Below are positions 15,642 through 25,296 of a stretch of 64,000 nucleotides of DNA, piece after piece. Each line of letters begins with the position of its first letter. The stretch's first letter is position 1. Source of the DNA: Umezawaea sp049997955 (GTDB taxonomy: Bacteria; Actinomycetota; Actinomycetes; Mycobacteriales; Pseudonocardiaceae); NCBI GenBank assembly GCA_049997955.1, contig JAEBDY010000015.1:124001-188000 (forward strand), in the 5' to 3' direction. Under the pieces are notes generated by a model. It did not search any database, was not told where the DNA came from, and saw only the letters and a program-made list of their open reading frames with translations. Position numbers and translations under genes: made by a program.

Positions 15642-16586
15642 GTGAACGTGACGGGTGTGCTGGACTCGCTGATGGACCGGACGATCGGGCCGGGGTACTC
15701 GCGGCTCGGGTTCGAGGCGCGCAAGCGCTTCTGGCCGGCCGATCCGCCCGCGGGCGCGCTGAAGGGCCGCGTCGCGCTGGTGACCGGGGCGAACTCCGGA
15801 CTGGGCAAGGCGACCGCGAAGGGGCTGGCGGCGCTCGGCGCGACCGTGCACCTGGTCGTGCGCGACACCGGCAGGGGCGAGCGGGCGAAGGCGGAGGTCC
15901 TGGCCGCCGTGCCCGGCGCGGAACTGCACGTCCTGCGGTGCGACGTGAGCGACCTGGCGGACGTGCGGAAGCTCGCCGACGGCCTCACCGGGACGGTGGA
16001 CGTGCTGGTGCACAACGCGGGTGTGCTGCCGCCGAAGCGCGAGGAGACCGCGGACGGGCACGAGGTCGCGCTGGCGACCGCCGTGCTGGGCCCGTTCCTG
16101 CTGACCGAACTCCTCTCCCCCGCGCTGGAGTCGTCCTCCGACGGCCGGGTGGTGTTCGTGTCGTCCGGCGGGATGTACAGCCAGCCGCTGCGGGTGGACG
16201 ACCCCGAGTACCGCGAGGGCGAGTTCGCCGGCGCGAAGGCGTACTCCAGGGTGAAGCGGATGCAGGTCGTGCTCGCCGAGCTGTGGGCCGAGGAGCTGGG
16301 CCCGGACGGCGTGGTCGTGCACAGCATGCATCCCGGCTGGGCGGACACGCCCGGTGTCAGCACGTCGCTGCCGAGGTTCCACCAGCTCACCAAACCCCTG
16401 CTCCGCACGCCCGAGCAGGGCGCGGACACGATCGTCTGGCTGACCGCGGCGGCCGAACCCGGTCGGGAGAACGGGAAGTTCTGGCACGACCGCCGCGTCC
16501 GGTCGACGCACTACCTGCCGTGGCAGAAGGAGTCCGAAGTGGACCGACGGGCCCTGTGGACGTTCTGCCGCGACGCCACCCGGTAG
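15642..16586 (+). CDS. Short-chain dehydrogenase/reductase
   Basis: A 314-residue SDR. The cofactor motif TGANSGLG lies at about 49-56, followed by HNAG, the catalytic serine in VSSGGMYS and YSRVK as the Tyr-x3-Lys pair. The order and C-terminal region resemble dehydrogenase/reductase SDR members of the DHRS12/WWOX-like type; the substrate is unknown. I chose GTG 15642, which lies 7 nt after TACCGT (15629-15634) and so fits a leaderless transcript. The frame is open to 15519, but the added residues are not SDR-like. The next gene is 157 bp downstream. Confidence 0.88.
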   Translation: MNVTGVLDSLMDRTIGPGYSRLGFEARKRFWPADPPAGALKGRVALVTGANSGLGKATAKGLAALGATVHLVVRDTGRGERAKAEVLAAVPGAELHVLRCDVSDLADVRKLADGLTGTVDVLVHNAGVLPPKREETADGHEVALATAVLGPFLLTELLSPALESSSDGRVVFVSSGGMYSQPLRVDDPEYREGEFAGAKAYSRVKRMQVVLAELWAEELGPDGVVVHSMHPGWADTPGVSTSLPRFHQLTKPLLRTPEQGADTIVWLTAAAEPGRENGKFWHDRRVRSTHYLPWQKESEVDRRALWTFCRDATR

Positions 16587-16742
16587 CCCGGCGGTAGCGG
16601 CCCCGCGAGAGGCCGTGCTCGCTTGAACGCCCTGATGAAGGCGAACTCCGAGCCGTGCCCGCCACCCCCCTCCTTCGCAATCGAATCCGTTGCATGAGAC
16701 GCTTCACTCAACGGTATCCGAAGACAAAGGGGCGTTTGATCC

Positions 16743-18134
16743 ATGAAGTCGCAGTCCTGGAACCATGGAACGGGTGCCGCCGCCCGACTCGCCAAGTCCG
16801 CCGACGACCACCTCTGGCTGCACTTCACCCGGCACGGCGAGGGGGTGGCGAGCCCGCCGGTGATCGTGCGCGGCGAAGGCGCGTACGTGTGGGACGCCAA
16901 CGGCAAGCGGTACCTCGACGGGCTGGCGGGGCTGTTCGCGGTGCAGGTCGGGCACGGCCGCGAGGAGTTGGCCGAGGCCGCGGCGAAGCAGAGCCGCGAA
17001 CTCGCGTACTTCCCGCTGTGGGGCGCCGCCCACCCGGCCGCGATCGAGCTGGCCGAGCGGCTGGTCGTCGGCGCGCCCGGCGACCTGAACAGGGTGTTCT
17101 TCACCGTCAGCGGGGGCGAGTCCGTGGAGACCGCGTGGAAGCTCGCGAAGCAGTACTTCAAGCTCAAGGGCAAGCCCACCAAGCACAAGGTGGTCAGCCG
17201 GGCGCTGGCCTACCACGGCACGTCCGCAGGCGCGCTGTCCATCACCGGGCTGCCGGGCGCGAAGCAGGACTTCGAGCCGCTGGTGCCGAGCGCGTTGAAG
17301 GTGCCCAACACGAACTTCTACCGCGCTCCCGAGCACGGCGACGACCACGCCGCGTTCGGGCTGTGGGCGGCGGACCAGATCGAGCGGGCGATCGAGTTCG
17401 AGGGGCCGGACACGGTGGCGGCGGTGTTCCTGGAGCCGTTGCAGAACACCGGCGGCTGCTTCCCGCCGCCGCCGGGCTACTTCGAGCGGGTGCGGGAGAT
17501 CTGCGACCGCCACGACGTGCTGCTGGTGTCGGACGAGGTCATCTGCGCGTTCGGCAGGCTGGGTTTCGACTACGGCGCCAACCGGTACGGCTACCGGCCG
17601 GACATGATCACCACGGCCAAGGGCATGACGTCCGGGTACGCGCCGCTGGGTGCCGTGCTGATCAGCGACCGGCTGATGGAGCCGTTCCGCGACGGCAGGA
17701 CCACGTTCATGCACGGCTCGACCTACGGCGGCCACCCGGTGTCGTGCGCGGTCGCGCTGGCCAACCTGGACATCTTCGAGCGCGAGGACGTCTACGGGCA
17801 CGTCCTGCGCAACGAGGACGCGTTCCGGTCCACTTTGGAGCGGTTGCTCGACCTGCCGATCGTCGGCGACGTGCGCGGCGCCGGGTACTTCTACGGCATC
17901 GAACTGGTGAAGGACAAGGCCTCCAAGGAGACCTTCACGCCGGAGGAGTCCGAGCGGGTCCTGCGCGGCTACCTGTCCTCGGCGCTGTTCGAGAACGGCC
18001 TGTACTGCCGTGCCGACGACCGCGGCGAGCCCGTGGTGCAGCTGTCGCCGCCGTTGATCTGCGAGCAGGCGCACTTCGACGAGGTGGAGTCGATCCTGCG
18101 GACCGCGCTGACCACGGCGTGGGACCGGCTCTAG
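16743..18134 (+). CDS. Class-III PLP-dependent aminotransferase
   Basis: A 463-residue fold-type I aminotransferase of the class-III (omega-transaminase) family, typically moving an amino group from a terminal amine or beta-amino acid to pyruvate or 2-oxoglutarate. Seen: SGGESVETAWKLA for the phosphate site, Asp264 in LVSDEVICAFGR contacting the pyridine nitrogen, and Lys293 in TTAKGMTSGY as the Schiff-base lysine. Length is normal. It is convergent with an Lrp/AsnC gene with no gap between the stops, which suggests amino-acid-responsive control. The exact substrate is not deducible. Confidence 0.92.
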   Translation: MKSQSWNHGTGAAARLAKSADDHLWLHFTRHGEGVASPPVIVRGEGAYVWDANGKRYLDGLAGLFAVQVGHGREELAEAAAKQSRELAYFPLWGAAHPAAIELAERLVVGAPGDLNRVFFTVSGGESVETAWKLAKQYFKLKGKPTKHKVVSRALAYHGTSAGALSITGLPGAKQDFEPLVPSALKVPNTNFYRAPEHGDDHAAFGLWAADQIERAIEFEGPDTVAAVFLEPLQNTGGCFPPPPGYFERVREICDRHDVLLVSDEVICAFGRLGFDYGANRYGYRPDMITTAKGMTSGYAPLGAVLISDRLMEPFRDGRTTFMHGSTYGGHPVSCAVALANLDIFEREDVYGHVLRNEDAFRSTLERLLDLPIVGDVRGAGYFYGIELVKDKASKETFTPEESERVLRGYLSSALFENGLYCRADDRGEPVVQLSPPLICEQAHFDEVESILRTALTTAWDRL

Positions 18135-18605
18135 CTACCGCGCGCCCCACTGGTAGGTCTGCTTGCGCAGTCCCAGGTAGACGAACGCCTCGGTGCTCCG
18201 GACGCCGGGGATCGCCCGGATGCGGGTGAACAGCATGTCCGTCAGGTGCTCGTGGTCCGCGCACACGACCTCGCACAGGACGTCGAACGACCCCGCCGTC
18301 ACGACGACGTACGAGGTCTCGGGGATGTCCTCGAGGGCCTGCGTCACGGCGTCGACCGGTCCGTCCACGCGGATGCCCACCATGGCCTGCTGGAACATGC
18401 CGACCTGCATCGGATCGGTGACCGCGACGATCTGGATGACCCCGGCGTCGGTCAGCTTCTGCACGCGCTGGCGGACAGCGGCCTCCGACAGGCCGACCGC
18501 CTTCGCGATCGTCGAGTACGGACGCCTGCCGTCCTGCTGCAACTGCTCGATGATCTGCCGGGAGATGTCGTCGAGCGCCGCCGCGGCGTCGTTCCTCCTG
18601 CTCAT
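18135..18605 (-). CDS. Lrp/AsnC family transcriptional regulator
   Basis: A 156-residue regulator. The N-terminal helix-turn-helix (about 12-60) includes PYSTIAKAVGLSEAAVRQRVQKL; the C-terminal part is the RAM/AsnC ligand-binding ferredoxin-like domain (about 66-145). These proteins bind amino acids and assemble into octamers or larger. It ends exactly one base after the convergent aminotransferase gene. This neighbour is the natural candidate target, though no operator was found between 16587 and 16742. Confidence 0.92.
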   Translation of the reverse strand: MSRRNDAAAALDDISRQIIEQLQQDGRRPYSTIAKAVGLSEAAVRQRVQKLTDAGVIQIVAVTDPMQVGMFQQAMVGIRVDGPVDAVTQALEDIPETSYVVVTAGSFDVLCEVVCADHEHLTDMLFTRIRAIPGVRSTEAFVYLGLRKQTYQWGAR

Positions 18606-18716
18606 AGCGCCATCCTCGCAGGCAACGACGACAGCTCCCCAGCCGGAGTGGACGGGCGTCCGCGCCAGCCCAGTGTCACATCGTCACGTTCCCGGACATC
18701 TCCGGTTCGGCCGAGG

Positions 18717-20987
18717 TCAGGACGGAGGCGTTCCCCCAGCCCCGCCGGGCAGACCTTCGAGTCGGCGCTGGACTTCCTCAACGGAATCGGGGTCGACGCT
18801 GTCCCGCAGCGCGACCAGGGCCCGCTCCCACGAAGCCCGTGCCGCGTCGTACTGCCGCGCCTGCTCCAGAGCGATGCCGAGGTTCATCGATGTGGTGCCT
18901 TCGTTGTGACGGTCGCCAGTGCTGTGGTGAAGATCGCGAGCCGTCTGAAGTGCGGTGATAGCCGCATCAAGCCGCCCGACCAGCCGCAAGGCTTTGCCGA
19001 GGTTGTTCCAAGCGACGCCTTCACCGGCCGGGTTCCCGGCGTCGTGGTGGAGGTCACGGGCGGTCTGGTGCGCGGCGATGGCCTCGTCGAACCGCCGCAA
19101 CTCCCGCAGGGCGTTGCCGAGGTTGTTCCAGGCCATGGCTTCCCCTACGCGGTCGTCGAGTTCTCGACAAATGTCGAGGTCTCGTCGAACAGCGACGATG
19201 GCCTCGTCGAACCGTCCGACCTTCTGCAGGACTAGGCCGAGGTTGTTCCAGGCCATTCCTTCGTTCAGGTGATCGCCGGTGTCTTGGTGGATGTCGCGAG
19301 CGGTCTCGTGCGCGGCGATGGCCTCGTCGAACCGCCGCAACTCCCGCAGGGCGTTGCCGAGGTTGTTCAAGGCGACGCCTTCACCGTCGCGGTTGCCGAC
19401 CTCCCGCCAGAGGTCGTGGGCGGTCCGGTGTGCGGTCGCGGCGTCCTCGAACCGCCGCACGCTCCACAGTGCGATGCCCAGGTAGTTCGAGGCACTGGCA
19501 ATTCCGTCGGGGACACCGAGGCGGTGAGCGGCTGCCAGCGCCGATACGTGGACGTCGAGCCGATCGGACAGGTGCCTGCGCCGCACCAGGTAGTGCTCCA
19601 GTCCTGCGGCGAGACCGATGACGTGGTGTTGGGTGGCGGCGGAGTGCTTCTGGGCGGCGATGAGGTTGGGGCGTTCGGCGTCCAGCCAGTCCAGAGCGTC
19701 GTTGCGGTTGGCGAATCGATCGCTCAAGGTCCCACCGGCCAGTTTGCGCAGATGACTGCCCGCGGCTCGGGTGGTTCGGAGGTAGTGGTCGAGTAGGCGG
19801 ACAAGAGCGGCTTCAGTGCCGTCCAGGGCGTGGTCGAGGGCATGGCTGCGAACCAGGTCGTGCATGCGCCACCGGTCGTTCGCGGTGGTGAGCAGGTAGG
19901 ACTGCCGCAACGCGCGTAGCAGGGTGCGAGCCTCGGCGGTCGACGTGTCAGCCAGGGACGCGGCGGCATCCGTGGCGATGTCGAGACCGGGCGCGAGAGC
20001 CAGCAGCAGGAACATCCGCGCTGCGCCAGGGTTGCGGCCCAGCAACCGGTCGTACGAAGTGGCGAACACCGAGGCCAGCCGGGTCTCGCCATGGGTGAAC
20101 CCCGCTGTGCCGCATTCGGCCAACTGCCCCGCCAGTTCACCGGGGGTGAGGTTCGGCTCGTCGGCGAGGAGACCTGCCGCGATCAGCAATGCCAACGGCA
20201 GGTGGTCGCACACCTCGGCCAGTCGGGCCGCCCCCACCGGGTCGCGGTCGACGCGGTCGTCTGCGGGGTCTTGGCGGTGCAGGGTTCGGGCCAGCACGAC
20301 AAGCGCGTCGGCGACGGGCAGCACGTCCAGCGGCAGGCGTCGGGCGTCGGGCAGTCCCAGGGTGTCACGGGTGGTGATCACCGCCCGGTGGCGGTCCCCG
20401 GTCGGCAGCAGTCCGTGGAGCTGGTCGGCGGTAGAAGCGTTGTCCAGCACCAGCAACACCGGTGTCGCGCTCAACTCCCCCAGCTTGCGGTCGTAGACAG
20501 CCATCTGGTCAGCAGGCAGGCTCGGGATGCGGTCAGGTGGAACGCCGAGTTGCCGAAGCAGCGGAGAGATCACCGCCGCCGCGGTGACCACACCGTCGGA
20601 GCTGTAGCCCTGGAGATCCACCCAGAACACGCCGCCGGGGAACCAATCGAGTCCGGCGGCGTGCACGGCGCAGTGCCGGGCGAGCGCGCTCTTGCCGACT
20701 CCGCCCATCCCGGCCACCGCGGACACGACCACCGGTCCCGCACGCGCGTCGCTGTGCGGAGCCAGTGCGGCGAGCACCTGCCGAGCCTCGTCCTCACGGC
20801 CGACGAACATGCCCGTGGTGGAACCGGGGCCTATGCGGCTCACCACAGCGACGAGGCCGGTCACTCCCGCCTCGTGGTGGTGGAACGCGATACCACCGTG
20901 CACATCGCGGAGTTGGATTACCGCACCGGACACGTCACCGTGGACGGTGTTGTGCACTGGGGTGGAACTTCCGTCTTGGTTGTCCAC
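18717..20987 (-). CDS. NLR-like NB-ARC ATPase with TPR repeats and a short N-terminal beta motif
   Basis: A 756-residue STAND protein. Residues about 10-36 form a short glycine-spaced motif (VHNTVHGDVSGAVIQLRDVH). The NB-ARC part follows, with FVGRE near 61, P-loop GMGGVGKS at 93-100, Walker B LLVLDNA and the MHD-like RMHDLVRSHAL. At about 500-745 come roughly six TPR units built on the pattern NNLGxALRxxxRFDEAIAAHxxARD. STAND proteins switch between closed ADP and oligomeric ATP states on sensing a ligand through the repeats. No effector gene is adjacent, so output is unknown; the N-terminal motif may itself signal. Confidence 0.88.
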   Translation of the reverse strand: MDNQDGSSTPVHNTVHGDVSGAVIQLRDVHGGIAFHHHEAGVTGLVAVVSRIGPGSTTGMFVGREDEARQVLAALAPHSDARAGPVVVSAVAGMGGVGKSALARHCAVHAAGLDWFPGGVFWVDLQGYSSDGVVTAAAVISPLLRQLGVPPDRIPSLPADQMAVYDRKLGELSATPVLLVLDNASTADQLHGLLPTGDRHRAVITTRDTLGLPDARRLPLDVLPVADALVVLARTLHRQDPADDRVDRDPVGAARLAEVCDHLPLALLIAAGLLADEPNLTPGELAGQLAECGTAGFTHGETRLASVFATSYDRLLGRNPGAARMFLLLALAPGLDIATDAAASLADTSTAEARTLLRALRQSYLLTTANDRWRMHDLVRSHALDHALDGTEAALVRLLDHYLRTTRAAGSHLRKLAGGTLSDRFANRNDALDWLDAERPNLIAAQKHSAATQHHVIGLAAGLEHYLVRRRHLSDRLDVHVSALAAAHRLGVPDGIASASNYLGIALWSVRRFEDAATAHRTAHDLWREVGNRDGEGVALNNLGNALRELRRFDEAIAAHETARDIHQDTGDHLNEGMAWNNLGLVLQKVGRFDEAIVAVRRDLDICRELDDRVGEAMAWNNLGNALRELRRFDEAIAAHQTARDLHHDAGNPAGEGVAWNNLGKALRLVGRLDAAITALQTARDLHHSTGDRHNEGTTSMNLGIALEQARQYDAARASWERALVALRDSVDPDSVEEVQRRLEGLPGGAGGTPPS
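19068..19368. repeat. Identical 61-bp direct repeats inside the TPR region
   Basis: Bases 19068-19128 and 19308-19368 are identical, at a spacing of exactly 240 bp (two TPR units). This points to a recent duplication or gene conversion of a two-repeat block within the NB-ARC/TPR gene. Confidence 0.85.
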
Positions 20988-21175
20988 CTCAGCCTCCCGC
21001 TGTCGACATCACATGGAACCATCGACGCGCCCCTGCACGGGCGTGCGCCACTCGAACGGCCCTCTTCGGCACGTTTCCTCGCCTCGGTGCGCTCCGGCCG
21101 GGCGGGTCGGTCGCCGGTCGGGTCGACCTGAAGCGACCGGAATCGGCAGGGGGTCTCCAGGGCGGGCCTGCCGGC

Positions 21176-21901
21176 TCACGCCGACCGGATGCCCGCCAGC
21201 AGGTCGGTGATCGCGGCCATGATGCGCGCGGTCGCCTTGTCGAGGACCTCCTTGGACAGCTCCTGCCCGTAGAGGTCCGACAGGTCGACCTCGGGACCCG
21301 CGGCGACGTCCACCCGCTTGCGCGGGAGGGGCCTCGGCAGGAACGAGCCCCTGGGCAGCAGCCGCTGCGTGCCCCACTGCGCGACCGGGATCACCGGCTT
21401 GCGGCTGATCAGCGCGGCCCGCGCCACCCCGGACTTGCCGGTCATCGGCCAGCCGTCGGGGTCGTCGGTGAACGTGCCCTCGGGGTAGACGGCCACGCAC
21501 TCGCCTCGCGCGACCGCGCCCTGGGCGCCGCTGAGCGCCAGCCCCGCGCGGTCCGTGCCGCGGTCGACCGGCACGTGCCTGCCCGACCTCATGACCGAGC
21601 CGACCAGCGGCAGCCTCCACAGGCTCGCCTTCGCCAGGTAGCGCGGCACCCGGCCGGACACCAGCGCGAACACCGTCGAGCTGACCGGGTCGGCGAAGGA
21701 GATGTGGTTGAACGCCAGCAGCACCCCGCCGGTCTTCGGCACGTGCTCGTGGCCGGTCATCCGCATCGGGATGAACAGCACCACGACCGGCCACAGGACG
21801 TCGATGGCGAACCCGAACCAGAACCCGCGTTCACGCCGGGGCAGCCGCTTGGTCAGCGCGGCCATCTCGCGCACGCTCAGCGCCTTCGAGGACTCGTTCA
21901 C
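21176..21901 (-). CDS. 1-acyl-sn-glycerol-3-phosphate acyltransferase family protein (PlsC-like)
   Basis: A 241-residue PlsC-type acyltransferase. The catalytic NHxxxxD motif is NHISFAD (about 65-71), the glycerophosphate-binding motif is YPEGTFT (about 139-145), and a hydrophobic segment near residues 28-46 would anchor it to the membrane. It would acylate lysophosphatidate or a related acceptor in phospholipid synthesis. It lies alone, divergent from the phosphatase/kinase operon. Confidence 0.9.
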   Translation of the reverse strand: MNESSKALSVREMAALTKRLPRRERGFWFGFAIDVLWPVVVLFIPMRMTGHEHVPKTGGVLLAFNHISFADPVSSTVFALVSGRVPRYLAKASLWRLPLVGSVMRSGRHVPVDRGTDRAGLALSGAQGAVARGECVAVYPEGTFTDDPDGWPMTGKSGVARAALISRKPVIPVAQWGTQRLLPRGSFLPRPLPRKRVDVAAGPEVDLSDLYGQELSKEVLDKATARIMAAITDLLAGIRSA

Positions 21902-22023
21902 ACCAGGATCTTCGGCCGCGACCGGGGAGCGGTTCCAGCCGGGGGTGCTCCAACGTGCCGAAACGGCCGCGAAGGCTTCGCCCTCGGAGCCCCGCCGATC
22001 TCGGTCGACTACTGTCCCCGCTC

Positions 22024-23223
22024 GTGCCCAGCCTCACCGAAGCGGATCAGGTCGCGATCGTGACGCGACCGGTGCGCGTGCTGCTCGTCGAGGACGACGA
22101 AGGGGACGCCGTCCTCGTGGAAGCCCTCCTGGAGGACGTGGACGCCCCGGTCGAGCTGTCCCGCGCCCGCAGCCTCCTGGAGGCGGAGAAGCTGCTCCCG
22201 CGGGCCGACTGCGTGCTGCTCGACCTCGGCCTGCCGGACACCACCGGGCTGGACGGCCTGCGCAGGCTGCTCGTGCTCTCCTCCCCCGCCGCGATCATCG
22301 TGCTCACCGGCCTCACCGACGAGCGCCAGGGCACCATGGCGGTGGCGGCGGGCGCGCAGGACTACCTGGTCAAGGGCCAGGTCGACGGCGCGATGCTGAT
22401 CCGCGGCATCCGCTACGCCGTCGAGCGCAAGAGGGCGGAGGAGATCACCCGCCAGCTGCGCGACGAGCAGCTGCACGCGGCCGAGAAGACCCGGCTGGAG
22501 CGCGGCCTGCTGCCGTCGCCGATCATGCACGGCGACGACCTGGCGATGGAGGCCCGCTACCGGCCGGGCGGCAGCCGGATGCTGCTGGGCGGCGACTTCT
22601 ACGACGCGGTCCGACTGCCGGACGGCACCCTCCAGCTCATCATCGGCGACGTCTGCGGCCACGGGCCGGACGAGGCCGCGCTGGGCGTGTGCCTGCGCAT
22701 CGCGTGGCGCGCGCTGGTGCTGGCCGAGCAGGAGCCGTGGAAGGTGCTGCGCACGCTGCACCAGATCCTGGTGCACGAACGCCACCAGCCCGGCCTGTTC
22801 ACCACCGCGTGCATGGTGACGATCTCACCGGACCGCCGCTGGGCGCGCATCTACCTGGCGGGCCACCCCGAGCCGATGCTGCTCGTCGGCGACCGGGTCG
22901 TGGAACTGCCGCGCGACCGCGCGGGCCTGCCGCTGGGCGTGCTGGCCGACAGCACGTGGAGCGGTCTGGACGTGCCGCTGCCGCAGGGCTGGACGCTGAT
23001 GCTCTACACCGACGGCCTGGTGGAGGGCCGCGTCATCGGCGACATCGAACGGCTCGGCTCGGAGCGGCTGATCGCGCTGATCGAGGGCATGGCGGGGAAC
23101 GACCCCGGCTGGCCCCGCAGGCAGCCCTGGCTCCTCGACACGCTGATCTCGCGGGTCGAGGACCTCAACGGCGGCGAGCTCGACGACGACATGGCCGTCC
23201 TGCTGATCTCGGAAAGGACCTGA
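22024..23223 (+). CDS. Response-regulator receiver fused to PP2C/SpoIIE phosphatase
   Basis: A 399-residue fusion. An N-terminal receiver domain (about 14-130) has VEDDEGDAVL for the acidic pocket and the phospho-acceptor Asp in VLLDLGLPDTTG. A short coiled linker precedes the SpoIIE-type PP2C phosphatase domain (about 165-395), with GGDFYD, GDVCGHG and the C-terminal DDDMAVLLI metal sites. It would dephosphorylate an anti-sigma antagonist or similar protein when its receiver is phosphorylated. GTG 22024 is 8 nt after TACTGT (22010-22015), consistent with leaderless translation. It overlaps the kinase gene by one base (TGATG). Confidence 0.9.
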   Translation: MPSLTEADQVAIVTRPVRVLLVEDDEGDAVLVEALLEDVDAPVELSRARSLLEAEKLLPRADCVLLDLGLPDTTGLDGLRRLLVLSSPAAIIVLTGLTDERQGTMAVAAGAQDYLVKGQVDGAMLIRGIRYAVERKRAEEITRQLRDEQLHAAEKTRLERGLLPSPIMHGDDLAMEARYRPGGSRMLLGGDFYDAVRLPDGTLQLIIGDVCGHGPDEAALGVCLRIAWRALVLAEQEPWKVLRTLHQILVHERHQPGLFTTACMVTISPDRRWARIYLAGHPEPMLLVGDRVVELPRDRAGLPLGVLADSTWSGLDVPLPQGWTLMLYTDGLVEGRVIGDIERLGSERLIALIEGMAGNDPGWPRRQPWLLDTLISRVEDLNGGELDDDMAVLLISERT

Positions 23224-24773
23224 TGACCTCGCCGGACTACACGACCCGGTGGCCCGCCAAGCGACTGCTCTTCGCGTCCGTGGCGATCCTGATCATGGTC
23301 ACCAGCGGGGCGGTGGGCGCCATCGCCCTGTCGCTGTCCCAGTTGACCGACGCGCGCCTGCTCGTGCTGGAGCAGATCGGCCCGGCCAGGCGGCACGTGC
23401 AGGAGTTGGCGACCGCGTTCGTGAACCAGGAGACGGGCGTGCGCGGCTTCGTGATCAGCGGCCGCGACGAGTTCCTGGAGCCCTACCTGGCGGGCCAGCG
23501 GGACGAGCGCACGGCGCTCGCCTCGGCCAGGACGCGGCTGGGCGACGGCCTGCCGCAGTTCACCGGCGAGCTGGACAGGATCGAGGGGCTCGCCGCCACG
23601 TGGCGCGCGGAGTACGCCGAGCCGGTCGTCGCCCAGGTCCGCGCCAACAGCCCCAGCCTGGCCGCCGCGTCGGCGGAGCGGGGCAAGACCCTGTTCGACG
23701 ACGTCCGCAGCACCGCGAAGGCCCTGGAGGCCAGGCTCGCCACGGACGTCGACGCCGCACGGGCCCGACTCGACCGCGCCGCCGACGTGGTGCTGTGGCT
23801 GTCGACGGGCGTCGGCCTGCTGATGGTCCTGCTGATCGCGGTCGTCGCCGTCGTGCTGTACCGGATCCTGATCCTGCCGCTGGCGGGCCTCGCCAACCAG
23901 GTGCGGCTGGTCGCGTCCGGCGACTTCCGGCGCCAGGTCGACGTGACCGGGCCGCGCGAGATGGTGATGCTCGGCCACGACATCGACGGGATGCGCCAGC
24001 GGATCGTGCAGGACCTGGACTCGGTCCGGGAGGCGCACGAGCGGCTGGACGCCCAGTCCACCGAGTTGCAGCGGTCGAACGCCGAGCTGGAGCAGTTCGC
24101 CTACGTGGCCTCCCACGACCTCCAGGAGCCGCTGCGCAAGGTCGCGAGCTTCTGCCAGCTGCTGGAACGCCGCTACGGCGGTCAGCTGGACGAGCGCGCC
24201 GACCAGTACATCGGCTTCGCCGTCGACGGCGCCAAGCGGATGCAGGTGCTGATCAACGACCTGCTGGCGTTCTCGCGGGTCGGCCGCATGGCCCGCGAGC
24301 ACACCCTGGTCGACCTCGGCGACCTGGTCGACCAGATCGTCGGCACGCTGTCCCCCGCCATCCAGGAGTCCGGCGCGGTGATCGAGGTGCCGGGCGAGCT
24401 GCCCACCGTGAAGGGCGAGGCCTCGCTGCTGGGCGGGGTGTTCCAGAACCTCATCGGCAACGCGCTCAAGTTCCACGGGGAGGACCCGCCGGTCGTGCGG
24501 ATCACCGTGGAGCCCACAGACGCGTTCTGGACCTTCACCTGCCGCGACAACGGCATCGGGATCGACACCGAGTACGCCGAGCGGATCTTCGTCATCTTCC
24601 AGCGGTTGCACCACAAGGACGCGTACCCCGGGACGGGTATCGGACTCGCGATGTGTCGCAAGATCATCGAGTACCACGGTGGCACCATCTGGTTGGACAC
24701 CGGCCAGGACACCGGCACCACCTTCAAGTTCACACTGCCCGTCGTCGAGGAATCAGAGACCCCCCATGAGTGA
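23223..24773 (+). CDS. Sensor histidine kinase with CHASE3-type extracytoplasmic domain
   Basis: A 516-residue kinase. It has a first membrane helix (about 13-37), a CHASE3-like helical sensor (about 40-190, containing NQETGVRGFVISG), a second helix (about 200-222), a HAMP domain, then HisKA with His298 in YVASHDLQEPLRKV and a HATPase domain with N-box NLIGNALKFHG, DNGIGID and GTGIGLAMC. The H-box sequence is that of phytochrome-like/bacteriophytochrome-associated kinases, which usually signal to small stand-alone regulators like the next gene. It overlaps the response regulator gene by 8 bp. Confidence 0.93.
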   Translation: MTSPDYTTRWPAKRLLFASVAILIMVTSGAVGAIALSLSQLTDARLLVLEQIGPARRHVQELATAFVNQETGVRGFVISGRDEFLEPYLAGQRDERTALASARTRLGDGLPQFTGELDRIEGLAATWRAEYAEPVVAQVRANSPSLAAASAERGKTLFDDVRSTAKALEARLATDVDAARARLDRAADVVLWLSTGVGLLMVLLIAVVAVVLYRILILPLAGLANQVRLVASGDFRRQVDVTGPREMVMLGHDIDGMRQRIVQDLDSVREAHERLDAQSTELQRSNAELEQFAYVASHDLQEPLRKVASFCQLLERRYGGQLDERADQYIGFAVDGAKRMQVLINDLLAFSRVGRMAREHTLVDLGDLVDQIVGTLSPAIQESGAVIEVPGELPTVKGEASLLGGVFQNLIGNALKFHGEDPPVVRITVEPTDAFWTFTCRDNGIGIDTEYAERIFVIFQRLHHKDAYPGTGIGLAMCRKIIEYHGGTIWLDTGQDTGTTFKFTLPVVEESETPHE

Positions 24774-25203
24774 CTCGCTGAGCGTGATCGACGTCCTGCT
24801 GGTCGAGGACGACCCCGGCGACGCGTTGATGACGCAGGAGGCGTTCGAGCACCACAAGATCCGCAACTCCCTGCACATCGTCCGCGACGGAGTCGAGGCG
24901 CTGCAGTTCCTGCGCCGCGAGGGCGAGCACGCCGACGCCCCTCGGCCGGGACTGATCCTGCTGGACCTCAACCTGCCGCGCATGGACGGCCGCGAGGTGC
25001 TGGCCGAGGTCAAGGCGGACGAGCGCTTCCGCTCCATCCCCGTGGTCGTCCTGACCACGTCGGAGGCCGAGGAGGACATCCTCCGCAGCTACAACCTGCA
25101 CGCCAACGCCTACGTCACCAAACCGGTGGACTTCGACCGGTTCATCGAGGTCGTGCGGCAGATCGACGACTTCTTCGTCACTGTCGTGAAGCTTCCTCGA
25201 TGA
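24766..25203 (+). CDS. Single-domain response regulator (Rcp1-like)
   Basis: A 145-residue receiver-only regulator. Seen: the acidic pair in LLVEDDPGDA, phospho-acceptor Asp67 in LILLDLNLPRMDG, the Thr in VVVLTTSEAE and Lys119 in YVTKP. The sequence matches the Rcp1/CheY-like partners of phytochrome-type kinases. It has no output domain, so it would shuttle phosphate or act by protein contact, plausibly with the receiver-PP2C protein two genes upstream. ATG 24766 lies inside the end of the kinase gene, indicating coupled translation. Confidence 0.93.
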   Translation: MSDSLSVIDVLLVEDDPGDALMTQEAFEHHKIRNSLHIVRDGVEALQFLRREGEHADAPRPGLILLDLNLPRMDGREVLAEVKADERFRSIPVVVLTTSEAEEDILRSYNLHANAYVTKPVDFDRFIEVVRQIDDFFVTVVKLPR

Positions 25204-25296
25204 CCTTGGTTTGACCCGCCGGGACGTCGGGTAGTTGACCTTCATGAACAAGGGGTCAAGCGCACGCGGCAAGTTCGACACGCTCCGCCCGCCGGG

